From: Flavobacterium sp. KACC 22763
Lineage (GTDB): Bacteria; Bacteroidota; Bacteroidia; Flavobacteriales; Flavobacteriaceae
DNA: 64,000 bases
Assembly (NCBI RefSeq): GCF_028736155.1
Contig: NZ_CP117879.1
Coordinates: 1,488,001 to 1,552,000 of the forward strand
Direction: 5' to 3'
Shown here piece after piece: positions 52,815-61,999 of the stretch. A program made the position numbers and the translations under genes. Positions within the stretch are counted from its first letter, which is position 1; the number at the start of each line of letters is the position of its first letter. The notes beneath the pieces were generated by a model that was not told the origin of the DNA, made no database searches, and was given only the letters and a program-made list of their open reading frames with translations.

Positions 52815-53402
52815 ATGACAAAAGGTGAAGAAACCAGACAATTTATTATAGAAAAAGCAGCTCCTATTTTTAATACAAAAGGAATTGCAGCCACTTCTAT
52901 GAGCGATATTATGGAGGCAACTAAATTGTCTAAAGGAAGTATGTATGTGCATTTTGAAAACAAAGATGTTTTGGCCTGCGCTGCTGTAGATCATAACATG
53001 AAAATACTAAGCTCTAAACTTGAAAATGCACTTAGAGAAGGTAAAAGTGCCAAAGAACAGCTTTTTGCTTATATAGATTTTTTTAGCAATCCAATCAATC
53101 CACCAGTAATTGGCGGATGTCCTCTGCTAAACTTTGGAACGGAAGCTGACGATACAAACCCGATTGTAAAAGAAAAAGTAAACACCGCCATCAAACGAGG
53201 ACAGGTTCTTTTAACTTCGATTATAGAAAAAGGAATTGCTAATAAAGAATTTCAACCTGACTGGAATGCTTCAGAATTTGCCATTACACTTTTTGCTATG
53301 CTTGAAGGCGGACATTTAATGTCTCGAGTGTCTGGCAATAACGAAAACATGAAAACAATAGAAAAAACGCTTAAAAAAATTATATCTGAAAAATTGATAT
53401 AA
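52815..53402 (+). CDS. TetR/AcrR-family transcriptional regulator
   Basis: The 195-residue protein has an N-terminal helix-turn-helix (TRQFIIEKAAPIFNTKGIAA, then MEATKLSKGSMYVHFENKD). The C-terminal ligand domain contains NPINPPVIGGCPLLNFGTEAD, a pattern of the C-terminal TetR_C subgroup. It is flanked by two identical palindromic operators, one in its own promoter and one before the downstream dehydrogenase gene. That makes this a self-contained regulated pair. The inducer is unknown. Confidence 0.95.
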   Translation: MTKGEETRQFIIEKAAPIFNTKGIAATSMSDIMEATKLSKGSMYVHFENKDVLACAAVDHNMKILSSKLENALREGKSAKEQLFAYIDFFSNPINPPVIGGCPLLNFGTEADDTNPIVKEKVNTAIKRGQVLLTSIIEKGIANKEFQPDWNASEFAITLFAMLEGGHLMSRVSGNNENMKTIEKTLKKIISEKLI

Positions 53403-53419
53403 TTTTTTTTACCCTAAAA

Positions 53420-53435
53420 ATGACCGATTGGTCAT
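53420..53435 (+). promoter_or_regulatory. Second TetR operator, before the SDR gene
   Basis: ATGACCGATTGGTCAT is exactly the reverse complement of the operator in the tetR promoter. It lies 38 nt before the SDR start codon. No perfect -7 element was found between it and the gene. Confidence 0.8.
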
Positions 53436-53473
53436 TTTTAAAAATTAATTAATTAATTATAAAAATAATTACC

Positions 53474-54283
53474 ATGTCAAAAACAATTTTAATTACAGGA
53501 GCTTCAAAAGGATTTGGAAGAGCTTGGACAGAAGCCTTTTTAGCTAAAGGATACAATGTAGCTGCAACAGCTAGAAATCTAGAAACATTAAACGATTTAA
53601 AAGAGAAATACGGAAGTACAATCTTACCATTAAAACTTGATGTTAATAATCGTGAGGAATCTTTACAAGTGGTTCAAACAGTAAAAGAACATTTTGGAAC
53701 AATTGATGTTTTGATCAACAATGCCGGTTATGCGCTTACAGGTGCAGTTGAGGAAGCTAGCGAAAAAGAAGCGAGAGAACAGTTTGAAACCAATTTCTTT
53801 GGGACATTATGGTTAACACAAGCCGTTCTGCCAATTATGAGAGAACAAAAAAATGGTCATATTATTCAAGTTTCTTCGATTTTAGGATTGGCAACTTTAC
53901 CAACAGAAATGGGACTTTACAGCGCTTCTAAATTTGCTGTTGAAGGTTTAAGCGAAACATTGGCTTCTGAAGTAAAACAATTTGGAATTAACGTTACTTT
54001 ATTGGAACCAAATGGATATGAATCTAATATCTGGCATACCGGAATTAGTAGTGAAAGTATTCCTGCATATGATAACATCAAAAAAGCTCTGGCTGAAAGA
54101 GAAAACATTTTTGGAAAAGTTGAAGCAACTGCTCCAATAGTGGTGAAATTAGTAGAAAATGAAAATCCGCCTTTGAGATTGTTATTAGGAAAAGTGGCGT
54201 TTCCATTTGTTAAACAAAGCTATGATCAAAGATTAGAAAGCTGGGAAAAATGGAACGATGTTTCTGTTGAAGCGCATGGTTAA
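53474..54283 (+). CDS. Short-chain dehydrogenase/reductase (SDR)
   Basis: The 269-residue Rossmann enzyme has cofactor motif TGASKGFGRAW, the NNAGYALTG segment and the catalytic Ser-Tyr-Lys set (SSILG, then YSASK). The classical SDR length and a C-terminal lid are present. NAD(P)H-dependent reduction of a carbonyl is expected. The gene is controlled by the TetR protein upstream, as judged from a shared operator. Substrate unknown. A repeat cluster follows. Confidence 0.93.
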   Translation: MSKTILITGASKGFGRAWTEAFLAKGYNVAATARNLETLNDLKEKYGSTILPLKLDVNNREESLQVVQTVKEHFGTIDVLINNAGYALTGAVEEASEKEAREQFETNFFGTLWLTQAVLPIMREQKNGHIIQVSSILGLATLPTEMGLYSASKFAVEGLSETLASEVKQFGINVTLLEPNGYESNIWHTGISSESIPAYDNIKKALAERENIFGKVEATAPIVVKLVENENPPLRLLLGKVAFPFVKQSYDQRLESWEKWNDVSVEAHG

Positions 54284-54329
54284 TTAATTGGTGATTTAAC
54301 AAAAAAGATAATTTCAAAACAAAGTTATC

Positions 54330-54505
54330 ATTCCGTAGGAATGTTTGGTTGGTAGAAAAAAAAAAAATCAACAGTCATATTGACGTTCCGTAGGAACGTT
54401 TGATATGCGTCACCATAAAAAATGATAAAAACCAAACGTTCCTACGGAACGTAAAACTAATGACAAAATCATCGGTTTCTACCAACGAAATGTTCCTATG
54501 GAACA
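54330..54505. repeat. REP-like cluster of four palindromic units
   Basis: The outer units ATTCCGTAGGAATGTTTGG (54330 on) and its inverted partner ending at 54505 share a GGTAGAAA tail (as TTTCTACC in the partner). The two inner palindromes are ACGTTCCGTAGGAACGT (54383-54399) and its inverse (54436-54452). The whole is nested and nearly symmetric. No gene is present in the 294 nt gap. REP/RAYT-type repeats of this kind occur widely in Bacteroidota. Confidence 0.75.
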
Positions 54506-54526
54506 CGGCAATATATATCCAAAAAC

Positions 54527-54556
54527 AAAAAGCGCAAATATAATTTTGCGCTTTTT
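54527..54556. terminator. Terminator of the PepSY/TonB operon
   Basis: AAAAAGCGCAAA pairs with TTTGCGCTTTTT around a short AT loop. It lies 22 nt after the end of the minus-strand PepSY gene and can also stop the SDR transcript. Confidence 0.88.
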
Positions 54557-54577
54557 ACATTTTACATAAAATGGTTT

Positions 54578-55675
54578 TTATGCTTTAACCTTTTTCTTCT
54601 TAGACTTCTTCCCTTTCTTCCACCAAATTATAAATCCGGTTATAGGCAAAGAAGCTCCAATCAAACTTACTAAACTCCAGATTATTTTTCCTGTAAAACC
54701 AAAGAAAACTCCTGTATGCAAGTCGTGATTACTTGCTTCATAAACATCTGCGGCGTTGTTGTCTTTATATAATTTGGTACGAAGCATCTGCCCTGTTTTT
54801 CCGTCAAAGAAAAGCGTGTTTTGATTTCTAGCCCAATCATTCGGATACGTCATTCTTAAACGAAGTTCACCTGTTTTTCTAATTGAAAATGAAACCGAAG
54901 TTGCACCTGGATATTTTGCATTTGCATTTTCGTAGATATTATTATAACGAACAGGAATTGTAGTCGAATCTATTTTAGCGTTAGAAACCACTTCGTCACC
55001 TTTTCTAAGTTTGCTTCCCGTTACTAAACTAACTCCTTTTTTAACCGCATCATATTTGAAATACGTTCCCGAAAAAGCAATTAAAAGCAGAAAAATTGAA
55101 GCATAAAATCCTAAAACCTGATGCAGGTCAAAATTGATTCTTTTAGACGAGCCACTCCATTTTATCTTTAAGGATTGCTTAAGCTGACGTCTCTGTTTTG
55201 GAAACCATAAAATTAATCCTGTTATCAGCATAACGATAAAAATCACAACCGACCAGCCTTGTATAAATTCGCCAACTTCTCCTAACAACAAAGTGCGATG
55301 TATTTCTAGTACAGTATTCAGCCAGTCTGCTCCTTGTTGGTTTATTAAAGTTCCATCGTACGGATTGAAAAAATAGGTCTTTTTCTTTTTGGTAGAAATT
55401 TGAACTGTCGCATTGGGTTCTTCTTTTTCTATTTTTAAAGCCGTTATTTTCTGTTTAGGCTCAAGACGTTCATAGTTTTCAATTATAGTTTTTAACCCTA
55501 TAAATGGCTTTTCCTGAACGGGAACATGCAGATATTCTTTGTTGCTAAAATCACGAATTTCTTCTTCAAAAACATAAAGAAAACCCGTAATACTCACTAT
55601 AAAAACAATGAGGCCCGATGCTAAACCGAGCCACAAATGTATTTGTCTGATAGTCTTTTTAAAACCTTTGGTCAT
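54578..55675 (-). CDS. PepSY-domain membrane protein, likely ferric-siderophore reductase
   Basis: The 365-residue protein has the four-helix PepSY-associated membrane layout. An N-terminal helix follows the conserved IRQIHLWLGLASGLIVFIVS. A periplasmic PepSY domain precedes two helices with HQVLGFYASIF, and a C-terminal helix ends in a strongly basic tail. Conserved His residues in the helices could hold haem. It lies 57 nt downstream of a siderophore-type TonB receptor on the same strand, the usual arrangement for an inner-membrane iron reductase. Confidence 0.9.
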   Translation of the reverse strand: MTKGFKKTIRQIHLWLGLASGLIVFIVSITGFLYVFEEEIRDFSNKEYLHVPVQEKPFIGLKTIIENYERLEPKQKITALKIEKEEPNATVQISTKKKKTYFFNPYDGTLINQQGADWLNTVLEIHRTLLLGEVGEFIQGWSVVIFIVMLITGLILWFPKQRRQLKQSLKIKWSGSSKRINFDLHQVLGFYASIFLLLIAFSGTYFKYDAVKKGVSLVTGSKLRKGDEVVSNAKIDSTTIPVRYNNIYENANAKYPGATSVSFSIRKTGELRLRMTYPNDWARNQNTLFFDGKTGQMLRTKLYKDNNAADVYEASNHDLHTGVFFGFTGKIIWSLVSLIGASLPITGFIIWWKKGKKSKKKKVKA

Positions 55676-55732
55676 AATTTGCAGTAAAATCCAAATGTAG
55701 ATAATATCATTGTAATTGACGAATCGTAACTG

Positions 55733-58114
55733 TTAGAATTTAAAGGTAATATTTCCTGTAACTCTCGTTGGGTTTTGAGCCGCTAAACGATATGACCAAT
55801 ATTTTTCGTTGGTAAGATTATCTACTTTTAAACCTAACCTAAATTTTGGTCTGTCATAAAAAACAGAAGCGTCTAAAACCGTGTAAGAAGGAATCGTAAA
55901 TTTAAACGTTGAAGTATTCGTTTGATAATACTCACTTCCATAAATTCCTCCAAAACCAAATCCAAGACCAGAAGCCGCTCCTTCGGTTAATCTGTAACTT
56001 GCCCAAAGATTGGCAGTTGTTGGCGAACCTGCAGTTGTAGGTCTTAAACCATTAATACTCGGATTTGCTTTTGTGTATTCACTATCATTATACGTATAGC
56101 CAGCCACGATGTTTAAACCTTTAATCGGATTGGCAATTAATTCTGCTTCAAAACCTTTGCTCAATTGCGTTCCGTCTTGAATCTGGAAGTTTACGTGGTC
56201 TGGATCATCACGCGTTACATTGGTTACTTTTATATCATAATAACTGAAAGTCGCACTGATTTTATTAAAGTCAAGTTTAACTCCCCCTTCTAACTGATTC
56301 GCCTGATTAGGCTTGAAAGTATTTCCGTAAAAATCAGATCCGCCCACATTGTTGAATCCGTTCATGTAATTTCCGAAAACTGAAACTTTATCTTTAACCA
56401 CTTGGTAAACCGCTCCAAATCTAGGAGAAAATGCCGTCTGATTATAGTTTCCTGCAATAGAATCACGGCTTGGGTAATATACTCCTTTATTAATATAACG
56501 ATCGGCTCTAACACCTCCCATTACCAATAATCTATCGGTAACATTTAACACATCAGAAACGTAAGCACTATATGTTCTTTCGTTGTTTGACACCATATTA
56601 GTGTATGTAGCATTTGCAAATAAAGGCTCAATTTTATTTAGAGTAAAATTGTTGTAAGCATCTCCAGGCTTTCTAAAATTAAGTGCCGGCATGTTTACTA
56701 TTGCATCATTACGTGTGGCACGAAGGCTGTAAAAATCAAATCCTGCTACTACTCTATTACGCAATTTTCCGATTTTAAAATCTCCGTTAAAATTCTGCTG
56801 AATATCAGTTCCATAATAAGGATAATCCTGATTGGTAACTTGCTGTCTCAATGTTTCATTACTTAACATTGTCAAAGCCACAACATATCCTTCAGATGAA
56901 GATCGTGTACGCGAAACGATAGTTTGTGAAGTCCATTGGTCTGAAATTTTATATTTCAACTGTGCAAAAATATTATATTGCTGACCTGTGTAGTTTACTG
57001 TATTATTAGCAAATGAAAGATTATATGGAATTCCTAATTCTTCAATGCTATGTGCGGTAGCGTCTGCTTTTGTGTAAGGCGTCAATCGTGTTGGCGAAGT
57101 TGCTTTTGAAGCGCTAAACTCAGCATCAATCAATAAAGTCAATCTCTCATTTACTTCATAAGAGAAACTTGGCGCAATAAAAAAGCTTTTGTTGAATCCA
57201 GCATCCTGAAAACTTCTTTCGCTATGCAAAGCCGTATTGATTCTGAAAAGAGCTGTTTTGTCTTCATTCAAAGGGGTGTTAATGTCTGCCGTTAAACGAT
57301 TCAAATCCCAATCACCTGCCGAAAAAGAAACTTCTCCTTTAAAGAAATTAAATGGCTTTTTGGTTACTCTGTTAAACAATCCTCCAAAAGAAGAAATCGT
57401 GCTTCCAAACAAAGTTGCCGATGGCCCTTTGATTACCTCAATACGCTCTAAATTTGAAGGATCGATTGAGTTATAGGTAAAACTTCCAACACCATTTCTT
57501 ACCAATTGTGGCGTAGCAAAACCTCTAGAAATATTGGTTGTTCTTCCTTGATTTCTAACTTCGGCAATACCTGCACCTGGAACATTTTTAAAAGCGCTGT
57601 TATAATCTGTTATAACTTGCTCTTTCATTAATTCCTTGCTCACAATAGTATAAACCTGCGGATTTTCCATGTTTTTCAGTTTCATTTTAGAAACCTCTTC
57701 ACTTTCTTTTCTCGCAAATCGGTTTCCTCCAGAACTTACAATTACTTCTTCTAATTTTTGCGAAGTATAAGCCAGTTCAAAATCAAGCGTAACTTCTGTG
57801 TTGTTCTGATCAATGATAACTGAAGCTGGAGAAGACTCATAACCGTTTGATTTTATTTCAACCAAATAAGTTCCAAAAGGAATATTTTTTAATTGATACG
57901 TACCATCAGAATCGGTTACGGTAGTTTTATTTAATTCTGAAATTTTAACGGTTGCACCTTGTAAATAATTTCCGTCTTTAACAACAGCCTTACCTGAAAT
58001 TGTACCAACAGTTGATTGAGAAAAAGCCGTTTCTGAACATAAAAAAAGAATCAAAAAGGCAGTAAACACTCGACATAAAATATTGTTTTTAAGTGTTTTG
58101 AAAATTGTTTTCAT
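55733..58114 (-). CDS. TonB-dependent siderophore receptor with carboxypeptidase-like N-domain
   Basis: The 793-residue protein has a signal peptide (to about residue 32). A CarboxypepD_reg-like domain follows (about 35-120, GTISGKAVVKDGNYLQGATV). The plug is FhuA/FhuE-like (ERIEVIKGPSATLFGSTIS). The barrel ends NPTRVTGNITFKF. The closing LKVDNLTNEKYWSYRLA is typical of ferric-siderophore receptors. It is co-transcribed with the PepSY protein from a good promoter. Confidence 0.93.
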   Translation of the reverse strand: MKTIFKTLKNNILCRVFTAFLILFLCSETAFSQSTVGTISGKAVVKDGNYLQGATVKISELNKTTVTDSDGTYQLKNIPFGTYLVEIKSNGYESSPASVIIDQNNTEVTLDFELAYTSQKLEEVIVSSGGNRFARKESEEVSKMKLKNMENPQVYTIVSKELMKEQVITDYNSAFKNVPGAGIAEVRNQGRTTNISRGFATPQLVRNGVGSFTYNSIDPSNLERIEVIKGPSATLFGSTISSFGGLFNRVTKKPFNFFKGEVSFSAGDWDLNRLTADINTPLNEDKTALFRINTALHSERSFQDAGFNKSFFIAPSFSYEVNERLTLLIDAEFSASKATSPTRLTPYTKADATAHSIEELGIPYNLSFANNTVNYTGQQYNIFAQLKYKISDQWTSQTIVSRTRSSSEGYVVALTMLSNETLRQQVTNQDYPYYGTDIQQNFNGDFKIGKLRNRVVAGFDFYSLRATRNDAIVNMPALNFRKPGDAYNNFTLNKIEPLFANATYTNMVSNNERTYSAYVSDVLNVTDRLLVMGGVRADRYINKGVYYPSRDSIAGNYNQTAFSPRFGAVYQVVKDKVSVFGNYMNGFNNVGGSDFYGNTFKPNQANQLEGGVKLDFNKISATFSYYDIKVTNVTRDDPDHVNFQIQDGTQLSKGFEAELIANPIKGLNIVAGYTYNDSEYTKANPSINGLRPTTAGSPTTANLWASYRLTEGAASGLGFGFGGIYGSEYYQTNTSTFKFTIPSYTVLDASVFYDRPKFRLGLKVDNLTNEKYWSYRLAAQNPTRVTGNITFKF

Positions 58115-58150
58115 ATAAAATCTGTAATTTATCCTTATTTAGACTGGTTA

Positions 58151-58183
58151 CAAATATATAAACGAGAACTGACTTCTTAGCAA
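58151..58183 (-). promoter_or_regulatory. Promoter of the siderophore receptor operon
   Basis: On the minus strand TTG (58183-58181) and TATATTTG (58158-58151) are 22 nt apart, matching the Bacteroidota consensus. It lies 37 nt before the ATG at 58114. No clear Fur-like palindrome was seen in the 335 nt gap. Confidence 0.7.
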
Positions 58184-58391
58184 AAGATTAAAACTTTCTT
58201 AAAAAATAATTAAAAACCCGCTTAAAAAACAAATGTTTCAATAAACAGGCAGAAAATCCAATTTTACAAAACAAATTAAATCACGATTTTGCTTGCTATT
58301 TACAAGTTAATTTTCAGCCATTTATAAGTCTGAAAGTTCACTTGATTTAAAAAGTAGGTTGCACAAGCCGTTATTCTTTTTTATTTTTATG

Positions 58392-58421
58392 GAATCAGAT
58401 GAACCACTAATCATCGGATTC
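58392..58421 (+). promoter_or_regulatory. Inverted repeat before the fructokinase gene
   Basis: GAATCAGATGA and TCATCGGATTC form an 11 bp inverted repeat with one mismatch around 8 nt, 28 nt before the ATG. It could be a repressor operator or a leader hairpin. There is no T run after it, so it is not a terminator. Confidence 0.45.
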
Positions 58422-58449
58422 AATGTTTTGAAAACAAGAAAAAATTAAA

Positions 58450-59349
58450 ATGAGCAACGACAAAAAACTAAAAGCTGTCGCTTTCGGAGAAGTACTTTGG
58501 GATATTTTTGGTAATGAAAAAAAAATTGGCGGAGCGCCTTTGAATGTTGCGCTGCGCATGAAAGCCTTAGGCGTTGATTCTAATATGATCAGCTGCGTAG
58601 GAAATGATGCAGATGGAGAAGCTATTATAAATGAAGTCAACAAATTAGGCTTAGACACCAATACTATTCTAAAATCTGATTATTTCCCTACTGGTTTAGT
58701 ACATGTTACACTAGACAAAAGCAAATCGGCTACTTATGAAATTCTTTATCCTTCGGCTTGGGACAAGATTATTCTTAACGAAGAAGCAAGAGAATTAGTA
58801 GTAAATTCAGATGTTTTAATTTACGGAAGCTTGGTTTGTAGAGACCAAGTTTCACGAGAAGCTTTAGAAGAATTGCTTAACACTCATACATATAAAGTTT
58901 TTGATGTAAACCTTCGAAAACCGCATTATGATTACGAAATCCTACAGCATTTAATGCAGTCCGCAAATTTCATCAAATTTAATGATGAAGAGATTATGGA
59001 AATTAGCGCTGCTTTAGATTCCCCATACCACACTTTAGAGGAAAACATGAACTTCATTTGCTCTTTAACCAATGCTACAGCAATTTGTGTTACAAGAGGA
59101 AAAGATGGCGCTTTATTATTGTGGGATAAACATCTTTATGAAAATGAAGGCTATACCGTAAAAGTTGAAGATACTGTTGGCGCTGGAGATTCTTTCTTAG
59201 GCGCGTTGGTCACTTCACTTTTAAACGGAAAAGAACCACAAGCTGCTCTAAATTTTGCCTGTGCAACTGGCGCTTTAGTAGCTGGATCGGCCGGTGGAAA
59301 TCCTAAAATTTCAATATTTGATATTGAGAATTTAATTAATAAAAATTAA
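58450..59349 (+). CDS. PfkB-family carbohydrate kinase, likely fructokinase
   Basis: The 299 residues carry the PfkB start AVAFGEVLWDIFGNEKKIGG, the GAPLNVALRMKALG substrate region and the C-terminal signature DTVGAGDSFLGAL with the catalytic Asp. The combination with a downstream sucrose-phosphate synthase and a GH32-like hydrolase makes fructose the probable substrate. It ends with a strong terminator, so it is likely a separate transcription unit. Confidence 0.92.
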   Translation: MSNDKKLKAVAFGEVLWDIFGNEKKIGGAPLNVALRMKALGVDSNMISCVGNDADGEAIINEVNKLGLDTNTILKSDYFPTGLVHVTLDKSKSATYEILYPSAWDKIILNEEARELVVNSDVLIYGSLVCRDQVSREALEELLNTHTYKVFDVNLRKPHYDYEILQHLMQSANFIKFNDEEIMEISAALDSPYHTLEENMNFICSLTNATAICVTRGKDGALLLWDKHLYENEGYTVKVEDTVGAGDSFLGALVTSLLNGKEPQAALNFACATGALVAGSAGGNPKISIFDIENLINKN

Positions 59350-59371
59350 TATTCCTTTAAATAGGATACTC

Positions 59372-59405
59372 AAACCCGACAGGTTTTAAAAACCTGTCGG
59401 GTTTT
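59372..59405 (+). terminator. Strong terminator after the fructokinase gene
   Basis: AAACCCGACAGGTTTT pairs perfectly with AAAACCTGTCGGGTTT, 23 nt after the stop codon. Confidence 0.92.
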
Positions 59406-59615
59406 GTTATAAAATATAGAAAGTTAGTGTTTATGAATTGCCTCCCACTAAAGCTGGAGGCAATTGAAAAAAACTTTGCTTAAAAACAATCTTTTTATAG
59501 TTAAAACATCAAAATCACTCCTCAAACATGGGAACTATGTAAATTTAAAATGTAATTATTTCTTCCTAATCAATATAGGCGCAGTAACTTGTGAATTCAA
59601 ATAATTTAAGGAAGA

Positions 59616-61796
59616 ATGATGAAAAAACTACGAATTTCTCTAATCAATATTCACGGACTTTTGAAAGGTTCAGGTTTAGAAATAGGACGAGATGCCGACA
59701 ACGGAGGCCAGACCAAATACATATACGAATTAGCCGAATTTTTATCGCAGCATGAAGATGTAGAACACGTTCATCTTTTTACCAGATTAATAGACGATTC
59801 CGCTCTTTCGCCCGAATATGCAGTACCTGTGGAAATTATCAATGATAAATTGGATATAAGGCGAATTCCATTTCTAGGAAAAAAGTACAAAGCCAAAGAA
59901 CAGCTTTGGGAAGGTCTTGATCTTTTTGTAAATGGTGCGATGCAGCACATTAAACAGCATAATATTTTCCCCGATTGGATTCATTCCCATTATGCAGATG
60001 CCGGTTATGCCGCAGCCGAATTATCTGCCGTATTAAATATTCCTTTTGCTCATACAGGGCATTCATTAGGATTTTATAAAAAGAAAAAACTAATTGAAAG
60101 CGGAGAAACAGAAGAAGAACTTGAAAAAAAATTCAAATTTAAAACCAGAATTTCTGCTGAAGAGCGAACCTTAGAACTTGCTGAATTTATTGTCACTTCG
60201 ACCGAACAGGAAATTGAAACCTACAAAGCCTACAAAAACTTCGAATTAGGAAAATACCACGCCATTTCTCCCGGAATTGATACCAGAAAATTTGTTCCTT
60301 ATTACTATCAGGAAAATGATTCTGAGAAAAACATGGAAGAAATACAGCGAAAATATTGGGTTCAGGAAAGCATATCAAAATTTTTAACCAATCCGCACAA
60401 GCCTATTATTCTGGCACTTTCGAGACCTGATCGCCATAAAAACTTGAACACTTTAATTGACGTTTACGGAAAAGATAAAGAACTCCAAAGCATTGCCAAT
60501 TTGGTTATTTTTGCGGGTATTCGAAAAGATATTGCCAAAATGCCAGAATCTGAAAAGAACGTTTTAACCGATTTGCTTCTTTTAATGGACAAATATGATT
60601 TGTACGGAAAAATGGCCATTCCGAAAAAGCATGATGTAGAAAACGAAGTTTCTATTATTTATCGTTATGCAGCAGAAAAAAGAGGCGTTTTTGTGAATCT
60701 AGCATTGCATGAAAACTTCGGCTTGACCGTTATCGAATCGGCTAGTTCTGGGCTTCCCGTTGTGGTGACTAAAAACGGTGGGCCGTCAGAAATTATTCCG
60801 GTCTGTCAAAACGGAGAATTAGTCAATCCGCAAGAAGAAAGCCAAATTAAAAAAGCGCTCCGAAATATTTTGACCGATGAAAATCAATGGAAATACTATT
60901 CCAACAATGGCGCGATCAATATTCAGAAACACTATAGCTGGATTAGTCATGTCAATCATTATGTAGAATTGGTTAAAGAAAATCTTTCTCTTTCATCTGG
61001 AGCAGGAATCAAAAAACAGCATTATCCCAATATCAACATTAGCCGATTAAAGCGAAAAATCGATCATTTATTAGTTTCAGATATTGACGGAACATTGATT
61101 GAACCCAAACTGGCAAATCCGGGTTTAAAAGAACTAAAAGCTCACCTTGTCAATCGCACCGATAAAATGGCTTTTGCAATGGCTTCTGGACGAAACTTAG
61201 CTTTAGTAAAAAAAGTCATTGACGAAGAGGAATTTCCCCTACCCGATTTCATTATTTGTTCGGTTGGAACTGAAATCTATTATACAAACGGAAAGGATTA
61301 TATTTTGGACAAAGGCTGGGCAAAATTCCTCGCTGGAAGATGGAAAAGAGAAGATATTGTAAACAGATTAAAAGCCATTAAATGGATCAGGATTCAGGAA
61401 GAAGAAGCTCAAAATCCGTATAAAATCTCGTATTACTACGAAAAAGAAAAATACAATCATGACGAATTAATTACTGTTTTAGGAACAGGCTGGTACAAGG
61501 TCAATATTATTCCGAGTCACGGACAATTTTTGGATTTTATTCCTAAAAGAGCATCAAAAGGAAATGCGATTAAGTTCTTATGCAGAAAATGGTCTATTCC
61601 GTTAAGCAATGTAATTGCCGCAGGAGATTCAGGAAACGATGTCGACATGTTTAGAGGTCCCGTAAAAGGAATTATTGTAGGAAACCGAAGCGCAGAACTT
61701 ATGGCTTATGAAACAACAAAAAGCATTTATGTAGCCAAAACTTCGGCTTCAGAAGGAATTTTAGAAGGTTTAAAATATTATAAAGTCATAAAATAA
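59616..61796 (+). CDS. Sucrose-phosphate synthase fused to sucrose-phosphate phosphatase
   Basis: The 726-residue two-domain protein starts with a GT4 glycosyltransferase (residues about 1-470). This contains the SPS marks GLLKGSGLEIGRDADNGGQT, HSHYADAGYAAAELS, AISPGID and the nucleotide-binding ALHENFGLTVIESASSGLP. A HAD phosphatase domain follows (residues 484-726), with D489 and D491 in SDIDGTLI and AAGDSGNDVDMF near the end. Together the two would make sucrose from UDP- or ADP-glucose and fructose-6-phosphate, cleaving off the phosphate. The fused SPS-SPP layout is known from cyanobacteria and other bacteria. Confidence 0.93.
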   Translation: MMKKLRISLINIHGLLKGSGLEIGRDADNGGQTKYIYELAEFLSQHEDVEHVHLFTRLIDDSALSPEYAVPVEIINDKLDIRRIPFLGKKYKAKEQLWEGLDLFVNGAMQHIKQHNIFPDWIHSHYADAGYAAAELSAVLNIPFAHTGHSLGFYKKKKLIESGETEEELEKKFKFKTRISAEERTLELAEFIVTSTEQEIETYKAYKNFELGKYHAISPGIDTRKFVPYYYQENDSEKNMEEIQRKYWVQESISKFLTNPHKPIILALSRPDRHKNLNTLIDVYGKDKELQSIANLVIFAGIRKDIAKMPESEKNVLTDLLLLMDKYDLYGKMAIPKKHDVENEVSIIYRYAAEKRGVFVNLALHENFGLTVIESASSGLPVVVTKNGGPSEIIPVCQNGELVNPQEESQIKKALRNILTDENQWKYYSNNGAINIQKHYSWISHVNHYVELVKENLSLSSGAGIKKQHYPNINISRLKRKIDHLLVSDIDGTLIEPKLANPGLKELKAHLVNRTDKMAFAMASGRNLALVKKVIDEEEFPLPDFIICSVGTEIYYTNGKDYILDKGWAKFLAGRWKREDIVNRLKAIKWIRIQEEEAQNPYKISYYYEKEKYNHDELITVLGTGWYKVNIIPSHGQFLDFIPKRASKGNAIKFLCRKWSIPLSNVIAAGDSGNDVDMFRGPVKGIIVGNRSAELMAYETTKSIYVAKTSASEGILEGLKYYKVIK

Positions 61797-61814
61797 GTTT
61801 TTGAGCTTGAAGAT

Positions 61815-61958
61815 TTTAAACACATAGAAACATAGATTTTTAATCTAAACTAAAAGAGCAAAAAAAGAAACTAGTTTCTAAAACATAGAGCTATGTGTTT
61901 TATTATAAGTGAAACGCCTTTTTAACGCAACGAAAAGCTATGATTCTATGTGTTTAAA
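61815..61958. repeat. Second copy of the MITE-like element (144 bp)
   Basis: Terminal repeats starting TTTAAACACATAGAAACATAG are 21 bp long with one mismatch at the right end. Internal segments match the element at 29565-29701 when read on the opposite strand. It holds no gene and lies between the sucrose-phosphate synthase and the hydrolase genes. Confidence 0.78.
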
Positions 61959-61999
61959 AACAAAAAAAAATATACTAACAGTTTAAAATAAATAATAAA

